From Acetivibrio mesophilus (GTDB lineage Bacteria; Bacillota; Clostridia; Acetivibrionales; Acetivibrionaceae), in assembly GCF_004102745.1 (NCBI RefSeq), contig NZ_RLII01000020.1, forward strand, positions 1 to 64,000: a stretch of DNA of 64,000 bases. The letters are read 5' to 3'. Below, piece by piece: positions 17,238-25,858 of this stretch. Numbering within the stretch: position 1 is the stretch's first letter; every line of letters starts with the position of its first letter. A program made the translations under genes and the position numbers. The notes under the pieces were generated by a model that was given only the letters and a program-made list of their open reading frames with translations, did not search any database and had not been told where the DNA came from.

Positions 17238-18113
17238 ATGAGTTTAAAAGATGGAAATTCTACACTGTCGACAAGATTTATGGCAAGTACCGACAGTTAT
17301 GACGATGCCTCCGTAGTTATGGTGGGTGTTCCCATGGATTTTACCTGTAGTTTCAGACCGGGAACAAGGTTTGGACCACAGAAAATCAGGGAAGTATCTA
17401 TAGGTATCGAAGAATATAGCATATACATGGATAGAGATTTAACCCAGTGTTCTTTCTTTGATTCCGGGGATTTGGATCTTCCTTTCGGTAATGTAGATAA
17501 AAGCCTTGAACTTATTGGAGAGTCAGCAGAGGAAATACTTTGCGACAATAAATTTCCGCTTTTTATCGGAGGCGAGCATCTTATCAGCGTTCCGGTAATA
17601 AAAAAGGTATACGATAAATATGGCTCTGACCTGATAGTGGTTCAGTTTGACGCCCACGCCGACCTAAGAGAAGGATATCTTGGATGTCCAAATTCTCATG
17701 CATCGGCTGTAAGACGCTTAGTTGACTTTATGCCCGGAAAGAACATTTATCAGTTTGGGATAAGGTCCGGAACCAGGGATGAGTTTGAATATGCAAAAAA
17801 ATATACCAACATGTACACCATTGACGTTTTTGAGCCCTTAAGCCGTGTCATAGATACCATCAAGGACAAGCCCATATATATAACCCTTGATATTGACGTT
17901 GTAGACCCTGCATATGTCAATGGCACAGGCACACCGGAGCCCGGTGGAATCAGTTCCAGGGAGCTTCTTGAGTCCATCCATTTGTTTAAGGGAACCAATA
18001 TCGTTGGATTTGATATTGTGGAGGTTTCGCCCCCTTATGATCAATCGGACAGGACTGCGCTCCTTGCAGCAAAAATTATTAGAGATGTCATCATGATGAC
18101 TGAAATGAGATAA
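17238..18113 (+). CDS. speB: Agmatinase (ureohydrolase)
   Basis: Manganese enzyme that hydrolyses agmatine to putrescine and urea. The 291-residue product shows the metal motifs GGEHLISVPV, QFDAHADLREGY and TLDIDVVDPAYVNGTGTPEPGG, plus GVPMDFTCSFRPGTRFGP. Agmatinase is favoured over arginase or formiminoglutamase because it sits between spermidine synthase and a following methyltransferase. No arginine decarboxylase is in the window, so agmatine supply must come from elsewhere. Confidence 0.9.
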   Translation: MSLKDGNSTLSTRFMASTDSYDDASVVMVGVPMDFTCSFRPGTRFGPQKIREVSIGIEEYSIYMDRDLTQCSFFDSGDLDLPFGNVDKSLELIGESAEEILCDNKFPLFIGGEHLISVPVIKKVYDKYGSDLIVVQFDAHADLREGYLGCPNSHASAVRRLVDFMPGKNIYQFGIRSGTRDEFEYAKKYTNMYTIDVFEPLSRVIDTIKDKPIYITLDIDVVDPAYVNGTGTPEPGGISSRELLESIHLFKGTNIVGFDIVEVSPPYDQSDRTALLAAKIIRDVIMMTEMR

Positions 18114-18116
18114 GCT

Positions 18117-18683
18117 ATGCAGACTATTAAGAATTCATTAGGACAGTCCCATGAGTACATTAAGATGTTTGTCAAAGAAGGAGACACGGTTGTAGATGCA
18201 ACTTGCGGAAACGGAAACGATACAGCTTTTCTTGCAAGTATTGTAGGCGAAAACGGTAGGGTTTTCGGCTTTGATATACAAGAAAGGGCAATATTCAATA
18301 CAACAAAGAAACTAAAGGACTTAAATCTTAGTGGCAGGGTCACGCTTATAAAAGACGGGCATCAAAATATGGACAAATATGTTGATTCTCCAGTAAAGGC
18401 AGTGATGTTCAATTTGGGTTACCTTCCGTCAGGAGATCACGACCTTGGCACTAGACCCGAGACAACTATAGATGCTCTATCAAAGTCTATGGAGCTTCTT
18501 ATTACAGGCGGTATTATAACTGTTGTCATTTATTATGGAGGAGACAGCGGCTTTGAAGAAAAAGAAAAGGTTCTTGAATTCTTAAAAAGTATTGACCAAA
18601 AGAGATTTATTGTTCAGCGTACCGATTTTATAAATCAGGCGAACTGTCCGCCCATATTGGTGTGCATTGAAAAGATATCATAA
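18117..18683 (+). CDS. mnmM: tRNA (mnm5s2U34) methyltransferase, YtqB/MnmM family
   Basis: A 188-residue class I SAM methyltransferase. It shows the SAM motif VVDATCGNGNDTAFLA, the acidic loop GFDIQERAI and the family motif MFNLGYLPSGDHDL, followed by TRPETTIDAL. YtqB homologues methylate the aminomethyl group at the wobble uridine of certain tRNAs. It starts 3 bases after the speB stop without a clear ribosome site, which suggests translational coupling. The terminator at 18722-18748 ends the operon. The thiolation enzyme for the same tRNA base, mnmA, is at 37936-39015. Confidence 0.82.
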   Translation: MQTIKNSLGQSHEYIKMFVKEGDTVVDATCGNGNDTAFLASIVGENGRVFGFDIQERAIFNTTKKLKDLNLSGRVTLIKDGHQNMDKYVDSPVKAVMFNLGYLPSGDHDLGTRPETTIDALSKSMELLITGGIITVVIYYGGDSGFEEKEKVLEFLKSIDQKRFIVQRTDFINQANCPPILVCIEKIS

Positions 18684-18721
18684 GAAGCTTAGAATTGCAT
18701 AATAGGTGTGCAATCTAAATA

Positions 18722-18748
18722 TTTAAAGGGGCTTAATGCCCCTTTAAA
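18722..18748. terminator. Bidirectional terminator between mnmM and the PilZ gene
   Basis: Perfect 11-base stem TTTAAAGGGGC (18722-18732) and GCCCCTTTAAA (18738-18748) with a 5-base loop. The stop codon of the minus-strand PilZ gene lies in the right arm. Confidence 0.8.
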
Positions 18749-19478
18749 GTGCTTTTGAAGCAAAAACCACAAAAATCAACACAAAAATTCCCAGAATGGA
18801 TATTGTGTAGAGGGAATATTTCAGCTTGTTGAATATGTCCCACTCCTTGGTAATGTGCTTTTTTTGGGTTTGAAGATATTCGATCAGATCAAATAAAAGA
18901 CTATAATTCTCATCATCTATATCGATAAGCTGCACGCCATAGCTATAACCTCCGTTTTTATTTGCAATTCTTCTAATAATTCTGCCGGTAAAAGATATTG
19001 ATATTTTCGACGTTACAAAAACATCAATATCAACTTCCTTTCCTTCCTCAAATAAATCATCGGAATATATCAAGCCCCCTCCAAGGCTTATGTCCGAGAT
19101 TGATGCAATATATGATATATTTTCTTCGTACCTTATTCGGCATGAGTAGTCTACACCAAACCTCTCATACTTTCTTTGATTGTTATAGCCTAAGACTTTA
19201 TTTATTTGTATGGTAATGGCCTGCTTTCTTATTGAGATTACTTTTCTTGAAACACTTCCGGTAAATAGTGTTTCACTATTTTCATCAAGGGATTTAATAA
19301 CGATTTTACTTCCTTCGTTAAAATAGTTTTTAAAATACTTCGCAGAAAGGAATACCTCGGCCATATTTTTATCGAAGCTAATATATGTAATTATTCCGTG
19401 AACCCATTTCTCATCATTATTTATTGACACTCTGCAGAAGATTGGAGAGTCATTTTGAGGAAGCAAATCGTTTGACAA
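18744..19478 (-). CDS. PilZ-domain protein with C-terminal membrane helix
   Basis: A YcgR-like protein of about 244 residues. The N-terminal YcgR-type flanking domain is followed by a PilZ domain with both cyclic-di-GMP contacts: QRKYERFGVDY (RxxxR) and SDISLGGGLIYS (D/NxSxxG). The C-terminus ends in a single hydrophobic helix (TISILGIFVLIFVVFAS), so binding would occur at the membrane. The start is uncertain: TTG 19478 has AGGGTGG 5 bases upstream; longer in-frame starts at GTG 19487 and TTG 19502 lack a good site. It stands alone in the minus orientation. Confidence 0.75.
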   Translation of the reverse strand: MSNDLLPQNDSPIFCRVSINNDEKWVHGIITYISFDKNMAEVFLSAKYFKNYFNEGSKIVIKSLDENSETLFTGSVSRKVISIRKQAITIQINKVLGYNNQRKYERFGVDYSCRIRYEENISYIASISDISLGGGLIYSDDLFEEGKEVDIDVFVTSKISISFTGRIIRRIANKNGGYSYGVQLIDIDDENYSLLFDLIEYLQTQKKHITKEWDIFNKLKYSLYTISILGIFVLIFVVFASKAL

Positions 19479-19502
19479 TTTAACCACCCTGCCTTTTAAC
19501 AA

Positions 19503-19839
19503 ATATTAGTCTCATAAATCTTATCGACAAAAACGTTAAAATTCTAGACACAAAACCGACATATATTTTATTGATTCTGCAAAGAATCTATAAAGGTATT
19601 AAAGTATTTCAACTATTTCTATTTTTTATATAAACATTTGAGGAAATTATTGCAATATGAAATAAAGTAGGATATAATTTATAATAATTATAACCAGGTA
19701 ATAATATCATATAATAAACAAAGAGGTAGCAAATATGCAAACTTAAAGCTATAATTATATTGCATGAAGTGTGTGTAAACTGCATTTTGGAAGCTACTGG
19801 ATACAAAATTAATAATAAATGACAAGAGGTGGGAGATTG
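19503..19839. other. AT-rich divergent intergenic region
   Basis: A 337-base region between the PilZ gene and the carboxyltransferase operon. It holds the strong promoter at 19650-19678 and an untranslated leader of about 155 bases. No ORF or RNA fold is recognised. Confidence 0.5.
19650..19678 (+). promoter_or_regulatory. Promoter of the carboxyltransferase operon
   Basis: TTGCAA (19650-19655), 17-base spacer, perfect TATAAT (19673-19678). Confidence 0.7.
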
Positions 19840-21390
19840 ATGGACAAAGTAGACAAGATTAGCCTTCTCCATGAAAAATTAGCCCAAGTAGAGCAGGGCG
19901 GAGGAGCTGAAAGAATTGCAAAGCAACATAATTCCGGTAAAATGACAGCAAGGGAAAGAATCGAAGCCTTATTTGATGAAAACAGCTTTGTTGAGACCGA
20001 CACATTTGTTGAAACGAGAAGTATTGACTTTGATATGCAAAAAAAGAAGGTTGCTGGAGACGGTGTCGTAACCGGATATGGCTCCATCGATGGACGTCTG
20101 GTCTTTGTTTCATCCCAGGACTTCACTGTAATTGGAGGATCTTTGGGCGAAATGCATGCCGCTAAGATTACAAAAGTAATGGATATGGCGATGAAAATGG
20201 GTGCTCCGTTTATTAGCATTAATGACTCGGGCGGTGCTAGAATTGAAGAAGGCATTGACGCTCTTAAGGGATTTGGAGACATATTCTACAGAAACACTTT
20301 GGCATCGGGTGTAATACCTCAGATTTCAGTTATCATGGGACCATGCGCCGGTGGAGCAGTATATTCTCCTGCAATCACCGACTTTATATTCATGGTTGAC
20401 AAGACCAGTCAGATGTTTATAACAGGTCCCCAGGTAATAAAGTCCGTAACCGGTGAAGATGTGACCTTTGAAAAGCTTGGCGGAGCAGAAACTCACAACT
20501 CCATAAGCGGTGTTGCTCACTTTAGAAGCTCCAACGAAAAGGAATGCATTGAGCAAATCAAAAAGCTCATTAGCTATCTTCCGGATAATAATCTTTCTGA
20601 CGTTCCTGTCTTTGCAAGCCAAGATGACATGAACAGAATCAATGACAATCTGGCTAATATCATTCCTGAAGGATCCAACAAACCTTATGACATGATGGAT
20701 ATAATCACTTCAGTAGTTGATAATGGTGATTTTTTTGAAATCCAAAAGCATTTTGCCCAAAACATTATCGTAGGTTTCGGCAGAATGAACGGAGCTACCG
20801 TTGGTATAGTAGCAAATCAGCCGAAATTCTCTGCAGGGGTATTGGATGTTAATTCCTCTGACAAAGCAGCAAGGTTTGTTCGTTTTTGTGACTCATTCAA
20901 TATTCCGGTCATAACCTTTACCGACGTACCGGGATATCTGCCCGGTGTAGGTCAGGAGCACAGCGGAGTAATAAGACATGGTGCAAAACTTCTCTATGCT
21001 TTCTCTGAAGCTACTGTGCCGAAAATCAATGTTATTGTTAGAAAGGCCTACGGTGGAGCATATATTGCTATGAACAGCAAGCACCTTGGAGCAGACATGG
21101 TATTTGCATGGCCTTCAGCGGAAATTGCAGTTATGGGACCTGATGGTGCAGCAAACATCATTTTCAAAAAGGATATAGCAGCTGCCGATGACCCGGTAGA
21201 AGCAAGAAGCAGGCTAATTGAAGAGTATCGTGATAAATTCTCCAATCCGTATGTTGCGGCTTCAAGAGGTTATGTTGATGATGTAATTGATCCTGCAACA
21301 ACAAGGATAAGACTGATAAGTGCCCTTGAAATGCTCGCAAGCAAGAGAGAAAACAGACCTGCCAAAAAGCATGGAAATATTCCTTTATAA
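19840..21390 (+). CDS. mmdA: Acyl-CoA carboxyltransferase subunit (MmdA / transcarboxylase 12S type)
   Basis: A 516-residue crotonase-fold carboxyltransferase that moves CO2 between carboxybiotin and an acyl-CoA. Motifs include [18 protein letters not shown], the oxyanion-hole sequences [13 protein letters not shown] and [28 protein letters not shown] and [13 protein letters not shown] 19840 follows AGAGGTGGGAG; ATG 19819 precedes that site and is unlikely. With the biotin carrier and the pyruvate/oxaloacetate carboxyltransferase downstream, and no biotin carboxylase or membrane pump in sight, it fits a soluble transcarboxylase. It could also serve as a methylmalonyl-CoA decarboxylase alpha subunit. 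Confidence 0.88.
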   Translation: MDKVDKISLLHEKLAQVEQGGGAERIAKQHNSGKMTARERIEALFDENSFVETDTFVETRSIDFDMQKKKVAGDGVVTGYGSIDGRLVFVSSQDFTVIGGSLGEMHAAKITKVMDMAMKMGAPFISINDSGGARIEEGIDALKGFGDIFYRNTLASGVIPQISVIMGPCAGGAVYSPAITDFIFMVDKTSQMFITGPQVIKSVTGEDVTFEKLGGAETHNSISGVAHFRSSNEKECIEQIKKLISYLPDNNLSDVPVFASQDDMNRINDNLANIIPEGSNKPYDMMDIITSVVDNGDFFEIQKHFAQNIIVGFGRMNGATVGIVANQPKFSAGVLDVNSSDKAARFVRFCDSFNIPVITFTDVPGYLPGVGQEHSGVIRHGAKLLYAFSEATVPKINVIVRKAYGGAYIAMNSKHLGADMVFAWPSAEIAVMGPDGAANIIFKKDIAAADDPVEARSRLIEEYRDKFSNPYVAASRGYVDDVIDPATTRIRLISALEMLASKRENRPAKKHGNIPL

Positions 21391-21405
21391 AGTTGGGAGG
21401 ATTTT

Positions 21406-21576
21406 ATGAAAGAGCAAATAAATGAAGAGATAATCCTGGCGATATCAGCAGCTATTGCTGCCCTTGAGTCCAGGCCAGGATACAAACTTGTAGTAAAATC
21501 ATTCAGAAGAATACCTCAAACATCTCCTGTATGGTCAGCCACAGGAAAAATCGAAAGAATTAAAAGAAGTATGTAA
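21406..21576 (+). CDS. Small subunit encoded in the carboxyltransferase operon
   Basis: A 56-residue protein with GGGAGG before ATG 21406. It has an N-terminal helix (KEQINEEIILAISAAIAALE) and a basic C-terminal half (FRRIPQTSPVW, GKIERIKRSM). It is too short for sodium-pump gamma subunits and has no membrane helix. Small proteins of this type lie between carboxyltransferase and biotin-carrier genes in many Firmicutes and probably help assembly; that role is inferred from position. Confidence 0.75.
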   Translation: MKEQINEEIILAISAAIAALESRPGYKLVVKSFRRIPQTSPVWSATGKIERIKRSM

Positions 21577-21602
21577 AATCTAATTTATAAGGAGGATTAT
21601 AC

Positions 21603-22004
21603 ATGAAAAAGTTTTTGATAAAAGTAAACGGAAATCAATATGAAGTTGAAGTTGAAGAAGTTAGGGACGGAGCTTCTGCACCACAGGTTACGTTCAGTGC
21701 ACCTGCACCGGCAGCAGCTGCGCCTGCACCGGCACCAGCTCCCGCACCAAAAGCTGCAGCACCAAAGAAGGATACCGCAGTACCTGCAGGTGCTGTAATA
21801 ATTAAAGCTCCTATGCCCGGTACCATACTGAATATTCATGTAAACCAGGGCGATACAGTAAAGAAAGGCCAAGTTCTTTTAATACTTGAAGCTATGAAGA
21901 TGGAAAATGAGATACTTGCTCCAAATGACGGCACAGTTGCATCGGTTAATGTATCAAAAGGTTCATCAGTAAATGTTGGAGAGGTTCTTCTTTCATTAAA
22001 CTAA
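21603..22004 (+). CDS. Biotin carboxyl carrier protein
   Basis: A 133-residue biotinyl carrier. It has a short N-terminal beta hairpin (KKFLIKVNGNQYEVEVEEV), an Ala-Pro-rich flexible linker (about residues 29-57), and a biotinyl domain with EAMKMEN; the biotinylated lysine is residue 99. AAGGAGG precedes ATG 21603. It would shuttle carboxyl groups between the two carboxyltransferase subunits encoded on either side. Confidence 0.92.
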   Translation: MKKFLIKVNGNQYEVEVEEVRDGASAPQVTFSAPAPAAAAPAPAPAPAPKAAAPKKDTAVPAGAVIIKAPMPGTILNIHVNQGDTVKKGQVLLILEAMKMENEILAPNDGTVASVNVSKGSSVNVGEVLLSLN

Positions 22005-22125
22005 TTGGCTTATGAAACTTTTGGCATTGGACAGTAATGATTCAGAATGCTTAAATTGTGGTAGTTATAATTAAATAGTTTAAATTATTTTTGCGGTTAA
22101 TTCCCAAAAAGGAGGTAAGAACTAA

Positions 22126-23523
22126 ATGGCTAAGGTAAAAATTACCGAAACAGTGCTAAGGGATGCCCATCAATCTCTTATTGCGACAAGAATGAAAATT
22201 GAAGAAATGCTTCCTGTTATAGATAAATTGGATAATATCGGATATAATTCGTTAGAGGTCTGGGGCGGTGCAACTTTTGATGCCTGCCTGAGATTTTTAA
22301 ATGAAGATCCATGGGAAAGACTTAGGACTATAAAAAGTCATTGTAAAAAAACCCCTCTGCAAATGCTTTTAAGAGGCCAGAATCTCTTAGGTTACAAGCA
22401 TTATGCGGATGACGTTGTGGAGTACTTTGTACAAAAAAGTATTGCAAACGGCATGGATATTATAAGAATTTTTGACGCTTTAAATGACCCAAGAAATATT
22501 GAAACTGCAATCAAAGCTTGCAAAAAGGAAGGCGGTCACGCGCAGGGTACGGTTTGTTATACAATAAGTCCTGTGCACAATCTCGATCTTTTTGTTAAGG
22601 ATGCAAAGACCCTTGTAGAAATGGGTGCTGACTCTATTTGCGTAAAGGACATGGCAGGACTTTTGGTTCCTTATGCTGCATATGACCTTATCAAAGCATT
22701 AAAGGAAAACGTAAAAGTACCTATCCAGCTTCATACTCACTATACCAGTGGTGTTGCTTCAATGACTTACTTAAAGGCAATAGAAGCAGGTTGCGATATT
22801 GTAGACTGCGCTATTTCCCCAATGGCGATGGGAACATCCCAGCCTCCAACTGAGCCTCTTGTTGCAACGCTCAAGGATACTCCATACGATACCGGACTTG
22901 ACTTGGATAAATTAAGTGAAATTGCCGACCACTTTAGACCTCTCAAAGAAGAGTATATTTCAAAAGGACTTCTTGATGTAAAGGTTATGGGAGTTGATGT
23001 AAATACTCTTAAATACCAAGTACCGGGAGGAATGCTTTCAAACCTGGTATCTCAGTTAAAGCAATCCAATGCAGTTGATAAATTTGAAGAGGTTCTAAAA
23101 GAAGTGCCAAGAGTTAGAGAAGACTTTGGATATCCTCCGTTGGTTACACCTTCAAGCCAGATTGTAGGTACTCAGGCAGTTTTGAATGTTGTAACAGGTG
23201 AAAGGTACAAAATGGTGCCTAAGGAGTCTAAAGCGCTGGTTAAGGGTGAATACGGCAAAACACCGGCACCTGTAAATCCTGAAGTTCAGAAGAAAATTCT
23301 AAAGGATGAGAAGCCAATTACGGCAAGACCTGCAGACTTTATTGAGCCTGAGCTTGATAAAATCAGAAATGAAATGAAAGAATACTTAGAACAAGATGAG
23401 GATGTTTTATCCTACGCTCTGTTCCCACAGGTAGCAGACAAATTCTTCCAATACAGAAAAGCTCAAAAATATAAAATAGAGCCTGACATGGTTGATTACG
23501 AAAACCGCGTTCATCCGGTTTAA
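22126..23523 (+). CDS. oadA: Pyruvate/oxaloacetate carboxyltransferase (5S / OadA type)
   Basis: A 465-residue TIM-barrel carboxyltransferase. It exchanges the carboxyl group between oxaloacetate and biotin. Motifs are ITETVLRDAHQSLIATRM (metal and substrate site), LEVWGGATFDACLRFL, SICVKDMAGLL with the carbamylated lysine of the family, and PIQLHTHYTSGVASM with the metal histidines. It lacks the C-terminal biotinyl domain of full OadA, consistent with the separate carrier at 21603. The strong AAAAGGAGG site and a terminator at 23546 make it the last gene of the operon. Together the operon could make oxaloacetate and propionyl-CoA or malonyl-CoA style exchanges, or decarboxylate oxaloacetate in a malate shunt. 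Confidence 0.9.
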   Translation: MAKVKITETVLRDAHQSLIATRMKIEEMLPVIDKLDNIGYNSLEVWGGATFDACLRFLNEDPWERLRTIKSHCKKTPLQMLLRGQNLLGYKHYADDVVEYFVQKSIANGMDIIRIFDALNDPRNIETAIKACKKEGGHAQGTVCYTISPVHNLDLFVKDAKTLVEMGADSICVKDMAGLLVPYAAYDLIKALKENVKVPIQLHTHYTSGVASMTYLKAIEAGCDIVDCAISPMAMGTSQPPTEPLVATLKDTPYDTGLDLDKLSEIADHFRPLKEEYISKGLLDVKVMGVDVNTLKYQVPGGMLSNLVSQLKQSNAVDKFEEVLKEVPRVREDFGYPPLVTPSSQIVGTQAVLNVVTGERYKMVPKESKALVKGEYGKTPAPVNPEVQKKILKDEKPITARPADFIEPELDKIRNEMKEYLEQDEDVLSYALFPQVADKFFQYRKAQKYKIEPDMVDYENRVHPV

Positions 23524-23545
23524 AAAAGATCATTGAGCCTATAAT

Positions 23546-23584
23546 AAAAAACTCAGGAGTTCATATGGCCCCTGAGTTTTTTTG
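23546..23584 (+). terminator. Rho-independent terminator of the carboxyltransferase operon
   Basis: AAAAACTCAGG and CCTGAGTTTTTTT pair around a loop of about 13 bases and end in a T-run. Confidence 0.8.
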
Positions 23585-23709
23585 TTGCATTTTACAGTCA
23601 TAAAAAATAATATCGGAAAAATTCTCAAACACCTTGAAAACTAAAATTATTTTTGATATTATTTTCAAAGTGAAGCTGTTATTTTAAGACTCATTAGGAG
23701 GACTAATAA

Positions 23710-23952
23710 ATGGATGAGAAATCCTTTGAATTACTCGCGCAGATGTACAATGAAATAAAAGAACAACTTATTCAAATAAATACTAAGTTGGATGAAAAGG
23801 CAGATAAAAGCGATATTATAAGGTTGGAAAATGAACTTAACCCAAAAGTTGAAGCTCTATTTGACGGGTATAAACAGCATACAGATATTTTAGAACGTAT
23901 TGAAAATGAAGTAATAAAGCAGGATGAAATCATTATGAAGCGAGTTAAGTAG
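23710..23952 (+). CDS. Small coiled-coil protein of unknown function
   Basis: An 80-residue, strongly charged, helical protein. Heptad-like spacing of Leu/Ile through EIKEQLIQINTKLDEKAD and a second helix (DILERIENEVIKQDE) suggest a coiled coil. AGGAGG lies 8-9 bases before ATG 23710, so translation is likely. Similar short proteins occur in clostridia, but I know no function. It is convergent with the next gene, 23 bases away. Confidence 0.65.
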   Translation: MDEKSFELLAQMYNEIKEQLIQINTKLDEKADKSDIIRLENELNPKVEALFDGYKQHTDILERIENEVIKQDEIIMKRVK

Positions 23953-23975
23953 AATATCCGATCACACCAATCCTT

Positions 23976-24614
23976 CTAACATTCACTATGAAGATAAATA
24001 AAATGCTCTTTATTGCTGATAAATCGCAAAGTCTTTATTTTACTACCTTTCTTTATATGCTTTCCGCACTTTAAGCAAAATATATGCGAATAATTCATTA
24101 CATCATCATAAACCTCACGATTGATTCCTTCATATTTTGTCCAACTTTGCCATCCGGTCTTGCACAAAGATATTCTTTTATCATAGTCTGCAAAAACCCA
24201 CCGTAGAAGCTTATGAAAATGAAAAGGATACTTTGTATATTTTATGTATGGTTCAGGTACCCCAAGCTTTATTGTATAGAGCAGAAAGTTTTGCTCTACA
24301 ACTTCCTGAATACGGCCACTTATTTGGGTTCTATACCAGCAGTAACCATTGGCATCAAGCCAGAGCCTTAATTTTTCAAACATATACCCCCGGCATATTT
24401 CAACCGTTTCGTTCTTATGTACATTTAAGGCTTTAAATGCTTCTTCAACTATATTTACCACTTCATCAAGATAGAGCTTTTTCTTGAAGTTCTCCTTGTT
24501 ATAAAGCTCAACAGGAATAATTTCAAAGAAATACTCATTTGTTTCCGGTCTATAGATTCCAATACATGTTCCGCCAACAAAGCTTCCGCTTCCAGCATCG
24601 TCAATTTGTATCAT
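23976..24614 (-). CDS. Conserved hypothetical protein with C-terminal Cys pair
   Basis: A 212-residue soluble protein of unrecognised family. The N-terminus MIQIDDAGSGSFVGGTCIGIY has an early Asp-Asp and a glycine turn that recalls nuclease or RNase H-like strands, but this is only a resemblance. The C-terminal part has FCLKCGKHIKKG and ends in HSEC, which could bind a metal. ATG 24614 is preferred because GGGGTGG lies just upstream; the longer frame to 24650 has no site. Confidence 0.6.
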   Translation of the reverse strand: MIQIDDAGSGSFVGGTCIGIYRPETNEYFFEIIPVELYNKENFKKKLYLDEVVNIVEEAFKALNVHKNETVEICRGYMFEKLRLWLDANGYCWYRTQISGRIQEVVEQNFLLYTIKLGVPEPYIKYTKYPFHFHKLLRWVFADYDKRISLCKTGWQSWTKYEGINREVYDDVMNYSHIFCLKCGKHIKKGSKIKTLRFISNKEHFIYLHSEC

Positions 24615-24780
24615 TTGCGCCACCCCGATGTAGTATTTACTAAAAATCAAAAATTATTATCCGGATTACGTAGTCATGTACTAGCTAAGATTTGGTAAAC
24701 ATCTTGTAAATGCAAGCGCTTGATTTTTATACTGCAAAATTGTAATATTAATATAAATAAAGCATTTATGGAGGATAAAT

Positions 24781-24948
24781 ATGCATATTGAAGATAAATT
24801 GGAGCTTAAAGCTACAGTAGAAATAGCTCCAAATCTGGAGCTGTATAAAGTAGTCGACTTCTTAAATAAAAATCTTAAAGATAAAAATTTGATTTTTGGT
24901 TTGTCTAAGAAGGATAGCAAAATGATAATTTCAATCTATGAGACATAA
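24781..24948 (+). CDS. YpmA family small protein (DUF4264)
   Basis: A 55-residue protein: KLELKATVEIAPNLELYK, then VVDFLNKNLKDKNLIFGLS and a MIISIYET end. The pattern DLYKIVDFLN..LKD..L.FGL ending in IYET matches the small YpmA/DUF4264 family of Firmicutes, of unknown function. GGAGGATAAAT precedes the ATG. It lies 12 bases before the RpiR-family regulator, probably in one transcript. Confidence 0.75.
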   Translation: MHIEDKLELKATVEIAPNLELYKVVDFLNKNLKDKNLIFGLSKKDSKMIISIYET

Positions 24949-24960
24949 GGGGAAAAGACA

Positions 24961-25854
24961 ATGGATAAAAATCAGGACTTGATAAAAAGGATTCAATCCG
25001 GCATGGAAGATTTCAGTAAGGGCCAAAAACTTATAGCCAATTTCATTATAAATCATTATGACAAAGCCGCATATATGACTGCGGCCAGACTTGGTGAAGA
25101 AGTGGGTGTGAGCGAGTCAACTGTTGTAAGATTTGCCAATGAGATAGGATATGACGGTTATCCTAAACTTCAGAGTGTCTTAAGAGAGATGAACAAAAGC
25201 AAACTTACAGCCGTTCAGCGAATTGAAGTAACCTCCAACAGGATTAATGAAGGAAATATATTAAAAAGTGTTCTTCAATCGGATATGGAGAAAATCAAGG
25301 CAACTCTTGAGGATATTGATCAAGAAAGCTTTAATAATATCGTTCAGAGCATTCTCAATGCAAAAAGGATATATATCCTTGGGGTAAGAAGTTCTGCGCC
25401 CCTTGCTAGTTTTCTGGGCTTTTATTTCAACCTGATATTTGATAATGTAAGGCTTGTACATACTACAAGTGTCAGTGAAATGTTTGAGCAAATAATTCAT
25501 GCTTCCCGTGAAGATGTGGTTATAGGAATAAGCTTCCCGAGGTACTCCAAGAGGACTATAAATGCGATGCGTTTTGCCCAACATCAGGGAGCTACCGTTG
25601 TGGCAATTACAGATAGTCTGAATTCCCCTTTGGCTCAGAATTCAGACCATGTCATTACAGCAAGAAGCGATATGGCTTCCTTTGTTGACTCATTGGTTGC
25701 ACCTCTAAGTGTAATAAATGCATTGATTGTAGCCATCGGAATGAGCAGAAAGCCGCATGTACATGATACCTTTGAACGTCTTGAGAAAATTTGGGATGAG
25801 TATAAAGTGTATGAAAAACACGATCACGAATCGGATTATGGAGAGGAAGATTAG
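24961..25854 (+). CDS. MurR/RpiR family transcriptional regulator
   Basis: A 297-residue regulator. The N-terminal helix-turn-helix (about residues 1-80) has GQKLIANFIINHYDKAAYMTAARL and VSESTVVRFANEIGYDGYPKL. A sugar-isomerase (SIS) domain follows, with RIYILGVRSSAPLASFLG and VIGISFPRYSKRTINAM, which would bind a phosphosugar. It overlaps no gene and ends 4 bases before the phosphatase, so the two are coupled. The target sugar is not evident from its neighbours. Confidence 0.88.
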   Translation: MDKNQDLIKRIQSGMEDFSKGQKLIANFIINHYDKAAYMTAARLGEEVGVSESTVVRFANEIGYDGYPKLQSVLREMNKSKLTAVQRIEVTSNRINEGNILKSVLQSDMEKIKATLEDIDQESFNNIVQSILNAKRIYILGVRSSAPLASFLGFYFNLIFDNVRLVHTTSVSEMFEQIIHASREDVVIGISFPRYSKRTINAMRFAQHQGATVVAITDSLNSPLAQNSDHVITARSDMASFVDSLVAPLSVINALIVAIGMSRKPHVHDTFERLEKIWDEYKVYEKHDHESDYGEED

Positions 25855-25858
25855 GAAA

